From contig JASANZ010001753.1 of the NCBI GenBank assembly GCA_030849805.1, forward strand, positions 1 to 13,431: a stretch of 13,431 bases of DNA, read 5' to 3'. This document shows positions 1 through 6,818 of the stretch, piece after piece. The position numbers and the translations under genes are program-made. This stretch comes from Sergeia podlipaevii (lineage: Eukaryota > Euglenozoa > Kinetoplastea > Trypanosomatida > Trypanosomatidae). The notes beneath the pieces are model-generated. The model had not been told where the DNA came from. It saw nothing but the letters and a program-made list of their open reading frames with translations, and ran no database searches. Each line of letters begins with the position of its first letter. Positions within the stretch are counted from its first letter, which is position 1.

Positions 1-657
1 TGTAAAGGGGGCTGTGAGGGAACGTGGAGAGGGGGAGGGGGATATGTAGAGAGAAGATTTTGGGAAAGCCTGCTTGTATTTTTTTTTATTATAATTATGA
101 TCGTGTGTGCGTGTCTATGTGTGTGTGTGATCCCGCTTTCTCTTTTTTTTTATGTTCTCGTTTCTTTTTGTTGTTTGTTTAGTGATTCAGGCGCACCATT
201 TTTGACTGCTTTTTCTTATATCTTTTATTTCCCTCACTTCTGTCAATCTTGTTGTTGCTGTTGTTGATTTTTTTTGCTTTATGGGGTGCATATGCCATCT
301 TCTCTTAAAATTTTGAGTAGTAAGTGGGAGGGAGGGTGAGGAAGGTCGAAGGTGGTGGTGCTGTTGTTGGTACATTCCGGGTGTGGGGGAAGGCAGCGCA
401 GAGGAGGAGAAGGGGGAATTATCAAAGTGCGATCCATTTCCCCACTCTCCCCTCTCTTGTTTTCCTTCATCCCTCAATAAAACGATTGTATCGATATCAG
501 TATTGCAAGTGACTCTATTCGGGTTGTCGCTCTTGCCTGTTTGTTCATAATTTCTGAGTATCACTTTGCATATATGCACGCTTCACTGCTATTACTATTA
601 CCGCTGTACAGAGAATGCCTATATGGTTTCTTTATCCACGTAGAAGTGTATATATAT

Positions 658-940
658 ATTTATTTATTTATTTATATTTGCGTGCGTGTGCGTGTGACTT
701 ATGTGCTTGTATATATATGGTACTTGGAATAGTATGTGAAACAAAAGAGAAATTGGAAAGATGAGCATAGCACACATTTCTTTTTGGCGGGGTTTTTTTT
801 TTCACTACGTCCTCTTGTGACATTTAGGTCCAATACGTTTTGTTTGCCTTTTTTATTTATTTATTACCAAGACACTGATGTACCTGACTGGAAGCATTAT
901 TATTATTATTATTATTATTACTCATATATTTATTTATTTA
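658..940 (+). promoter_or_regulatory. AUUUA-pentamer cluster (AU-rich element candidate)
   Basis: Overlapping ATTTA pentamers occur in three groups: four copies across 658-674, two across 855-863 and three across 928-940, all on the + strand. AU-rich elements in 3' UTRs are known to influence mRNA stability in trypanosomatids. The assignment is weak because the local DNA is AT-rich and tetranucleotide (TTTA) slippage alone could create the pattern, and because the transcript that would carry it ends outside or inside this spacer at an unknown site. Confidence 0.3.
896..920. repeat. (ATT)n microsatellite
   Basis: About eight perfect ATT units in a row, in non-coding spacer. Simple slippage repeat with no visible function. 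Confidence 0.9.
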
Positions 941-1140
941 CTTTGCAGATAAATATATAATGTACATTCAGTTTTATCGTTGTGAGTGAATCGTGAGTTG
1001 CAGTTTTATTATTTTTATTATCTTCTTTTTTTTGCTTGCTCCTTTATTATCCTTTATGCATTTATTAATATTATTGTTTGCTTGTTTGTTTGTTTGGCAA
1101 ATATACATATATATATATTTATCTCAAAATGACTCTGCAG

Positions 1141-1173
1141 TGTGTATGTGTGTATGTGTGTGTGTGTGTGTGT
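1141..1173. repeat. (TG)n microsatellite with TATG interruptions
   Basis: A TG dinucleotide run, pure from about 1155 to 1172 and interrupted by TATG units before that. Purine/pyrimidine alternation of this kind is common in trypanosomatid spacers; no specific role can be inferred. Confidence 0.9.
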
Positions 1174-1800
1174 AGCTATATTCTTGCTCTATTGAAAAGC
1201 CAACATTATGTTTAATCGCCACATTTTTTTTTTGAGAGATTTCTTTTCTTTTTTTTCTTCTAAAAAAAAAGAGTAAAAAAAAAGCGAAGAAAAAGAGGTA
1301 TGCCGCGATGCCATGTAATTTTGGAGAAACGTAATCGTGATGGAAGTAAAATATGATGATTTCGCGTGTGTGTACACAAATAGGAGCAATATACACACGC
1401 ATCCACAGACACACACTTTTTTCTTTACTCTGCTTCCTACAGAGACAACAATGATGATGATGATGATAGCGAAGATGTCATGGAAGTAGTATTTCGCACC
1501 AGAAGCTGTGTGGGCTATTTTTTTTTTTCCTTCAATCTTTTAATTTCTCATTTTTTTTAATTGTTTTTTTTTTAAAAAAAACTTTATACATATTTCTACT
1601 CCAACAGGCACATTATAACTTTTGAAGAACGATAAAGAAAATGAAATGTACTTCTTTTCCTCTCTGGGCACATCGATGCGTTGTTGTTGATTTTGGCTTT
1701 TTTTTTTTGTACTGGTCTTTCTATGCTGCCTAGCCTCTTTTTCTTTTCTAATGTATTTTTTTTATTAATATTTCTTCTCTATTTGTTCATTCTCCTTTTT

Positions 1801-1850
1801 TTTGGTTGTCGTTATCTTCTTTTTTTTTTCCTGAAAGTTCCCTTTTGCAG
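1801..1850 (+). promoter_or_regulatory. Predicted trans-splice acceptor for the NDK-like gene
   Basis: A pyrimidine-rich tract including a run of T at 1820-1829 is followed by CCTTTTGCAG, with the AG at 1849-1850. The first ATG after it is the gene start at 1886, giving a 5' UTR of about 35 nt without any upstream ATG. This arrangement matches spliced-leader addition sites in trypanosomatids. The site is inferred from sequence only. Confidence 0.6.
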
Positions 1851-1885
1851 TTTTATAGACAGATACAATATAGTCATTGTATCAT

Positions 1886-2650
1886 ATGAGCTCCTTCCCA
1901 CTTTCCGGCACCGTAACGAAGGCGCCACTGCTTGTTGCTCCCGCCTATGCGAAGAATCGGGAACTGCTTCACTACATCAAGTACAAGCTCTACGACGCCG
2001 GTTTCATCGTTGTTCGTGAGGAGTACCGACTGCTCAACAAGGAGATTGCAGAGAAGATTTGCGTGACACTTGACTACGTGCCTGAGTACTTTCAGCTTCC
2101 ACAAGAACAGCAGCTGCAGTCTAGCTGTGGCGGCGTAGTAGGGCCTTCCCCGGCGGACATGATCGGCACCGCCTACATCTACGTCCTAGCCCATCGTGAC
2201 TGTCACTCGAAGCTGCAGGAGTTTTTGGCGACCCTCAGGAACGAAGACGAGCTCTACTCAGAACTGGTGGAGAAGGTTCGAGGCAGCCGCAACGGCGGCA
2301 ATGCTGGCGCTAGCACAACACCGAGTAGCGCGGACGCAGATGCGGGCACGTTGGAGGCGGTGGCCAATGCCACAGCGGCGGCGATGAAGTACTCCCCTGT
2401 ATGGACCAACACGTCTGTGTCTGGTGCGAAGCAGGCGGTCTCACTGCTCTTTCCTCAAATGATGTCAGAGGACATCCCCACTGCCGTACAGAGTCGTGAG
2501 TACGTTCAGGCAACGGTGAAGAGTGCGCTAATACCAGCACTGACTGACCTGGCCAAGGAAAAGCCCGAGGAGCCGCTTAAGTGGCTGGCGCGTCGTCTTC
2601 TCGATACCAACACACAGGTTCCACCTATGATTTCCTCTGGAAACGAATAA
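1886..2650 (+). CDS. NDK-like protein with C-terminal Dpy-30 motif (NME5/RSP23-type), probably catalytically inactive
   Basis: 254 residues. Residues 14-133 follow the NDK fold: an opening LLVAP strand, then the GF(I/T)(V)... strand around 39-45 (DAGFIVVREEYRLL), and the IYVLAHRD strand near 98-105. Residues 134-169 are an Ala/Gly/Ser-rich insertion. Residues 180-198 (AVSLLFPQ) match the NDK helix that precedes the Dpy-30 motif in NME5. Residues 203-245 are a clear Dpy-30-type helix pair (YVQATVKSALIPALTDLAKE, then KPEEPLKWLARRLL). Known family members with this order, such as NME5 and Chlamydomonas RSP23, belong to axonemal radial spokes, so a flagellar role is likely by inference. The NxxHGSD active-site segment is replaced: by ungapped alignment Trp173 sits where the phospho-accepting His should be, and there is no His at all after position 107. 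The N-terminal KPD-like element is also lost. The ATG at 1886 is chosen because it is the first ATG after the predicted splice acceptor; the frame also extends a few codons upstream without an ATG. NME5 in animals is about 210 residues, so this protein is longer by its inserted loop. Confidence 0.85.
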   Translation: MSSFPLSGTVTKAPLLVAPAYAKNRELLHYIKYKLYDAGFIVVREEYRLLNKEIAEKICVTLDYVPEYFQLPQEQQLQSSCGGVVGPSPADMIGTAYIYVLAHRDCHSKLQEFLATLRNEDELYSELVEKVRGSRNGGNAGASTTPSSADADAGTLEAVANATAAAMKYSPVWTNTSVSGAKQAVSLLFPQMMSEDIPTAVQSREYVQATVKSALIPALTDLAKEKPEEPLKWLARRLLDTNTQVPPMISSGNE

Positions 2651-3317
2651 AAGTGTGTAGGTGTGCAGTCGTGTTGTGTTGTGTGTGTTGTGTTAAGGGT
2701 GTCCTATTTCGCGAGATCAGCGTGAGTAGTCCTTTTGAAAGCACACAATATGTAGATGTACATAAATATATAGACACACGATGAAATATACAAACAAAGA
2801 ATATATATATAAACGTTTTTTTTTATGCTGATGTGTATCCGAGGAAAGAAGAGCCAACATACATATATTAGAGAAGGAATATTGTTTGTATTTATTTTCA
2901 TTTTTTCCTACTTGACGGTATTTTTTTTTTTAAAGGGGCGGAAGTGAATGGCAGAAGAAGAAAAAAAAAGGTAGTGTTGGCAACACTACTGTGCAGGACC
3001 TTAATGATGTCCATTTGTTGTTGCTGGATTTCTATTTGCATTCTGAAAGTTGACTTGTATTCCCAAACTTTGCTTCATTTTATATCGTCTTTCGTTTGTT
3101 TTTGCTTCTTTCACAAATCTCCCTATCCTCCTCTCTCATACACACCAAACATATAAGGAAGAGGAAGAAAGTCTGGCGTGTGTGTGTGTGTGTGTTTTAG
3201 AACGAAAGGAGGCAATACGCTTTATACTGTACATTACATACTCAAGTCATATCATTACACCCGATTGCAAATCACGAAGGAGGGAGAAAAAAGGAAGGGT
3301 AAAAAAAAAGAGAGAGG
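2651..3317. other. Spacer between the NDK-like gene and the DUF5522-like gene
   Basis: No gene seen. It starts with a GT-rich stretch (2654-2695) that probably belongs to the 3' UTR of the preceding gene, followed by TA-rich DNA (2745-2815), T-runs (2814-2824, 2921-2931), and a pyrimidine-rich stretch (3085-3140). The last part, from about 3158, is purine-rich and is likely the 5' UTR of the next gene; it contains no ATG before the gene start. Confidence 0.7.
3085..3157 (+). promoter_or_regulatory. Predicted trans-splice acceptor for the DUF5522-like gene
   Basis: A T/C-rich tract running from about 3085 to 3137 is followed by the first AG at 3156-3157 (CATATAAG). This gives a 5' UTR of about 160 nt with no upstream ATG. 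An alternative acceptor lies at 3199-3200, after a TG repeat (3179-3194) and TTTTAG. Which one is used cannot be told from sequence. Confidence 0.5.
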
Positions 3318-6170
3318 ATGACGACCTTACAGTCTCCGATCACCTCTCCTCTTCCTCTCGCAGACGTCGGCACACTTGATATCTCTATCACTTCTACAAA
3401 CGAAGAATGCTTAAAGCTGCTTGCCTACACGCGTCCTCTCTCCATCGCTGGTCTTGTTCGTCTGGATAGTGGTTTGCAACTGCAAAGCGCCAGACGGGCA
3501 TCAAAACGTGATGAGCAAGACAACGAAGCTGAGAGTTGTGTAGAGGACACGAAGAAGAAGAAGGAAGATGATGCCCTGGTAGCCAGCTCCGGCGAGGTCG
3601 AAGTGAGTGACTCCGGTGCTGCTGGGAGTAGAAGCGGCACAGATCTTTCTGTGGCAGGTATTGCGGCCCCACTTTCTGCGGACGAAACCGCGCGTCGGGT
3701 CGCGCGCCTCTACCAGACCCATGCTGCTTATGAACTTTGTGACCTGCTTCACCGAGCGGCGCAGAGACATGGTTTTGCTACTTATCAAGATCCAGTTTCT
3801 AACTGTATCATCGCCACCGCACGGACGCTTCGAGCGCGGGAGTCCATGGCGCAGCGCTGCAGAGGTCTTCTTGCTCCTCTGCTCAAGAGCAACCCAGCAG
3901 CAGCAGCCACAACGTTGTCGCTTGCAGAGGACCATGCCTCAGAGAACAGAGCAATGCTGCAGCAGTTGATCGCTGTGCTGAGTTGCCATCATGATAGTGA
4001 GAGGCACTGCCCACATAACATGTCGGTTCTCTCTTCAGAAAACCAAGCAGACGATGTTTTTGGAGCAGCAGCAGCAACAGCAACGAGGACGGTGGCGATG
4101 ATGGCCACTACTAGTGCTACTGCGGTAGATGGCGTCACCGGAGCGCAGCTCCCTAGCAGCAGCGACATCAGCTATCATCAGCACCAACAGCAGACGCAGC
4201 CGTACAGGCTGTCTGCAGACGCGTTCGCCCAGCTGCTTAGAGCCCCTCATGTGACGCCTAACACCTCTGTGCGCACCCATACCACTGTGTCGGAAGAGCA
4301 GAATATAAAGGATGCGATCGCTGTGCAGCATGTTGTGCCAGAAGGAACGGGAGGGAAGTCAGCCTTGTCGCTTCAACAAGCAACACCGCAGCGTCGTCTA
4401 GAGCACGTTCTGGCCGCGCGTGAGAAGGTCAAACGAGGAGATGAAGAGGGGAAAACGAGCGCAACGCTTCTAGGCGAAAAACTTCCAAGTGACATCTCTC
4501 TCGACGCTCTCAATGGTCTTATGGAAGACGCCGCCACTCGTGGCAACTCGCCACTGGATCCTCCTTCCTTCAGTGCTGCTGCCTCCAAGGAACCGCCGTC
4601 CCTTGACTTTTATAGCAAGGAAAGGGCTGGGCAAAGTAAACAACATGGCGCAGGGAAGCGCAAAGATGGGAAGAAAGAGGCTGGCACGCGTGTGTTGCGA
4701 CACACTCCCGCGAGCCGAAAGGATCTCCTCGCAGAGACGCTGACGTCCGCCTCGTCCTCGTCTAGCAGCTCCATGATGGACGCGGCGTCATCCTTGACTT
4801 CTTCTGTGGTGTCCTCGGCTTTGTCGCACTCGACCGCAACGTCGTGCGTCAACCTTTCCATAGCTGACGACGAGGACGAGGAGCGCCTTCTTGAGGGAGC
4901 AACACCAGCGGCAGCAGTAGCCGTGGGTGGTGGCTTACTTTACAAGCCCATCGTGTCTACCAGGAAGAACAGCCCTGATGGGGATCCTTGTCTCTCTCAG
5001 ATCGACAGTAACAACACCGCCGCCACCACCACGACGACGACGATGCATCATCGGGGGAGCAGCAGTGGCACTACTGAGAGGAAGAAGATACCTAACAGCA
5101 GCAGCAAAAACAATGCCGCCGCCAGCGGAATGACCGGAGGAAAGCAGCACGAGCCAAAGAAAGAGGAAGATGACGAAGGAGGCAGTGAGGTGGACTTATC
5201 GGAGTCCTCGATGGTGCTCTCACACTCTCCATTTACACGTGAATTGCATTTTACGACTGGTACTCTTTTAGCTTTCTCGATGGCCACAAAGACTGCGACG
5301 TCCGCTGGGATGGGAAGTACTGTGGAGGCTATGGGAGGAGGAGTCACTGCGCATGGCAAGGAAGGGAATACCATTGCCACAGATAGAGACGCTACTGCAG
5401 GACCCGCTGCTGTGCCTCTGTTGTCTGATGATGTGAACCCCTTGACCGCCGGCTACTCGCGGGAGCACATGTTTGCCATGGAGCAGATTAACGGTCTTCA
5501 CTTGCAAAATGAACGCGATCGTGGAACTCCGGAAGAGCAACAACATGACGCGGATGTGGCTGCTGCACTTGCGGCGACTCCGCTGTACGCGCTTGCCCAC
5601 GCAATGGATCTTGAAGCCTCGAAGCGTGGCGCGACGTGCTATCAGGATCCCATCACTGGCTGTCTCGTACTCACCTCTGCGTTTCTCCGTCGCTTCCCGC
5701 ACTGCTACGGGGAATTTTGTTTGCACTGTCCACATGGGCAGGTGTGCAGGCGTGCTGCTGCCGCGCGACTTGGCAACGAAAATGGCTCCAGTGACTACTC
5801 TTCTTCCTCGTCAGAGAACGACTCTCTATGGTCGGACGGTGGAGGAGTGACGGAGGAAAAGGAGAGAGGTGGTGTTAGAGAAGCCACGCAGATTGAAAAT
5901 GGCTGCACGACAGCAGGTCAGCGCTTCTACTACGCAGGTCAGTGGAGTGTTGGCGCGGCAGGTGTGATCCTAAATGCGGATACGCTGGAGGACATCATGC
6001 ATCTGGGCCTGCGCAAGCGTGACCGAGTAAAGCGACGGTCAGGAGGTGGCGGGGCGACCTCTACCGTGCCGCCAGAATCTTCTAGTGATAGCGAGAGCGC
6101 TGTAGAAAGCCTCGATTTCCCTGTGTCGTCCTACGATAAGTTCAACTATTTGGAGTACGCAGGGCTTTAA
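3318..6170 (+). CDS. Large low-complexity protein with a DUF5522-like Cys module and a second degenerate copy
   Basis: 950 residues. The best recognised part is residues about 755-812: YQDPITGC at 775-782, then VLT, an FLRRF segment, Cys796, Gly798, Cys801, and H-C804-P-H-G. This reproduces the DUF5522 pattern (Y-x-D-P-x-T-G ... C-C-G-x-x-C-x-H-C-P), seen for instance in human C1orf53, a family of unknown function; the clustered Cys/His suggest metal binding, by inference. Residues about 130-175 resemble the N-terminal half of the same module (HAAYELCDLLHRAAQRHGFA, then TYQDPVSNC at 155-163), but lack the C-x-H-C-P cluster. Between them lie about 580 residues rich in Ser, Ala, Thr, Gln, Lys and Glu with little predicted fold, including an acidic/basic stretch and Ser runs encoded by slippage-prone codons. 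The C-terminal 85 residues (QRFYYAGQWSVGAAGVILNA, then a KRDRVKRR basic patch) look conserved-like but I do not recognise them. No signal peptide or membrane segment is evident. The start is the first ATG after the predicted acceptor. Function unknown. Confidence 0.8.
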   Translation: MTTLQSPITSPLPLADVGTLDISITSTNEECLKLLAYTRPLSIAGLVRLDSGLQLQSARRASKRDEQDNEAESCVEDTKKKKEDDALVASSGEVEVSDSGAAGSRSGTDLSVAGIAAPLSADETARRVARLYQTHAAYELCDLLHRAAQRHGFATYQDPVSNCIIATARTLRARESMAQRCRGLLAPLLKSNPAAAATTLSLAEDHASENRAMLQQLIAVLSCHHDSERHCPHNMSVLSSENQADDVFGAAAATATRTVAMMATTSATAVDGVTGAQLPSSSDISYHQHQQQTQPYRLSADAFAQLLRAPHVTPNTSVRTHTTVSEEQNIKDAIAVQHVVPEGTGGKSALSLQQATPQRRLEHVLAAREKVKRGDEEGKTSATLLGEKLPSDISLDALNGLMEDAATRGNSPLDPPSFSAAASKEPPSLDFYSKERAGQSKQHGAGKRKDGKKEAGTRVLRHTPASRKDLLAETLTSASSSSSSSMMDAASSLTSSVVSSALSHSTATSCVNLSIADDEDEERLLEGATPAAAVAVGGGLLYKPIVSTRKNSPDGDPCLSQIDSNNTAATTTTTTMHHRGSSSGTTERKKIPNSSSKNNAAASGMTGGKQHEPKKEEDDEGGSEVDLSESSMVLSHSPFTRELHFTTGTLLAFSMATKTATSAGMGSTVEAMGGGVTAHGKEGNTIATDRDATAGPAAVPLLSDDVNPLTAGYSREHMFAMEQINGLHLQNERDRGTPEEQQHDADVAAALAATPLYALAHAMDLEASKRGATCYQDPITGCLVLTSAFLRRFPHCYGEFCLHCPHGQVCRRAAAARLGNENGSSDYSSSSSENDSLWSDGGGVTEEKERGGVREATQIENGCTTAGQRFYYAGQWSVGAAGVILNADTLEDIMHLGLRKRDRVKRRSGGGGATSTVPPESSSDSESAVESLDFPVSSYDKFNYLEYAGL

Positions 6171-6205
6171 GAGGATATATATATATCTCAAGCATGATTG
6201 CAATG

Positions 6206-6208
<3 letters not shown>

Positions 6209-6238
<30 letters not shown>

Positions 6239-6240
6239 NT
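6209..6240. repeat. (AT)n microsatellite containing an ambiguous base
   Basis: About 15 AT units just downstream of the stop codon at 6170. Position 6239 is N, the only undetermined base in the window, at the end of the repeat. The true repeat length may differ from the assembled one. Confidence 0.9.
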
Positions 6241-6563
6241 ATGAGGAGTGTTGTGACGACGAGAACGGGGGATGGAAGAGCAGTGTTGCTCTTCTCTCTC
6301 TCTCATTTTTTTTCCTTCTTCTGCTTGTTTTACGGGCTGCGAGTATTTCCGCCCATTCCCTTTGTTGTTGTTGTTTCTTCATTACTTATTGCTTTGCTTA
6401 CAATGACCACCAACACGAGTAAGAAATGAAATGAATAATAATAATAATGATAATGAAGCTCGCTAGCGTTGTGTGTACGAATATAACCTAAATTCTTCGA
6501 TGTGTGTATATATATATATATGTGTGTGTTTGCAGTTAGTCATTCAATACGCGCCGCATTAGT

Positions 6564-6595
6564 CTGTCTTTTTTTTTTTCTTTGTACTTTTGAAG
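6564..6595 (+). promoter_or_regulatory. Predicted trans-splice acceptor for the site-1-protease-like gene
   Basis: A strong pyrimidine tract (6564-6590, including ten T in a row) is followed by the first AG at 6594-6595. Another AG that could serve is at 6659-6660 (GCGCAG). From 6661 up to the gene start at 6742 there is no AG, so every spliced mRNA that includes the 6742 ATG must also include positions 6661-6741. Confidence 0.5.
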
Positions 6596-6716
6596 TACTC
6601 AATTTCATTGAAATAGTAGTATAATAAAGAAGGAAGTATCTACATATATATATTGCGCAGTGCGTGTCTATACATTCAACTTTTTTTCATAAATATATAT
6701 ATATATAATTTTTTTT

Positions 6717-6818
6717 ATGGCTCATCCATGTGTATTGTATCATGCGCAACACCTTGTTCTATTTTTCTCTCTTGCTGCTGCGTGTCCTAGTTGCTTTGCT
6801 ACTTGTATCATGTGGTAG
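6717..6818 (+). promoter_or_regulatory. Upstream ORF 1 overlapping the protease start
   Basis: ATG at 6717, 33 codons, stop TAG at 6816-6818. It is out of frame with the protease and runs past its ATG at 6742. Because no AG acceptor lies between 6661 and 6742, this ATG must be in any spliced mRNA carrying the protease start. In known systems, overlapping upstream ORFs lower translation of the main frame; here this is inference. Confidence 0.5.
6728..6790 (+). promoter_or_regulatory. Upstream ORF 2 overlapping the protease start
   Basis: ATG at 6728, 20 codons, stop TAG at 6788-6790, in the third frame relative to upstream ORF 1 and the protease. It also overlaps the protease ATG at 6742. Three ATGs in three frames therefore lie within 26 nt. 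Confidence 0.5.

Larger units (their letters stand above)
1..1885. other. Long gene-free AT-rich spacer upstream of the NDK-like gene
   Basis: No open frame in this stretch gives a protein with non-repetitive, family-like sequence. The frames that are open translate to runs of Phe/Leu/Ile/Tyr from T-rich and TA-rich DNA, or to basic and Pro/Ser-rich peptides from the G-rich part. Contents in order: G-rich DNA at 1-50, a TG-rich patch near 103-129, a G/A-rich patch at 320-420, AUUUA clusters at 658-940, an ATT repeat at 896-920, a TG repeat at 1141-1173, paired T and A homopolymers at 1220-1290 and 1550-1580, an ATG repeat at 1451-1465, and heavy pyrimidine tracts from 1690 to 1850. It probably combines the 3' UTR of an upstream gene outside the window, an intergenic part, and the 5' UTR of the next gene. 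A small non-coding RNA could be hidden here, but I see no signature of one. Confidence 0.7.
6171..6741. other. Spacer between the DUF5522-like gene and the site-1-protease-like gene
   Basis: No gene seen. It contains TA microsatellites (6176-6187, 6209-6240, 6507-6522, 6694-6707), a short AAT repeat near 6433-6450, and T-runs at 6307-6315, 6570-6579 and 6709-6716. The last part is the likely 5' UTR of the protease gene. Confidence 0.7.

Noticed and set aside
187..579. Minus-strand open frame of about 130 codons in the left spacer
   Set aside because: The translation is a mix of basic, Pro/Ser and His-rich residues with no domain-like pattern, the frame lies opposite to the gene array, and its DNA contains repeats. 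It looks like a chance frame over G/A-rich DNA.
541..960. Consecutive + strand small frames rich in Tyr/Ile/Phe/Leu
   Set aside because: They are translations of TA, TTTA and ATT repeats and have no non-repetitive core.
941..990. CTTTGCAG at 941-948 followed by an ATG at 960 as a possible small spliced gene
   Set aside because: The frame from that ATG closes after only nine codons; a pyrimidine tract plus AG is common in this spacer.
1451..1468. ATGATGA repeats as a C/D-box snoRNA C box (also at 12977-13000)
   Set aside because: The repeats are pure trinucleotide slippage and no convincing D box and terminal stem pair accompanies them.
6730..6741. Non-ATG upstream extension of the protease frame (start at 6730)
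   Set aside because: It begins with GTG, and the ATG at 6742 directly opens a good signal peptide. The same logic excludes the TTG starts before 1886 and 11436.
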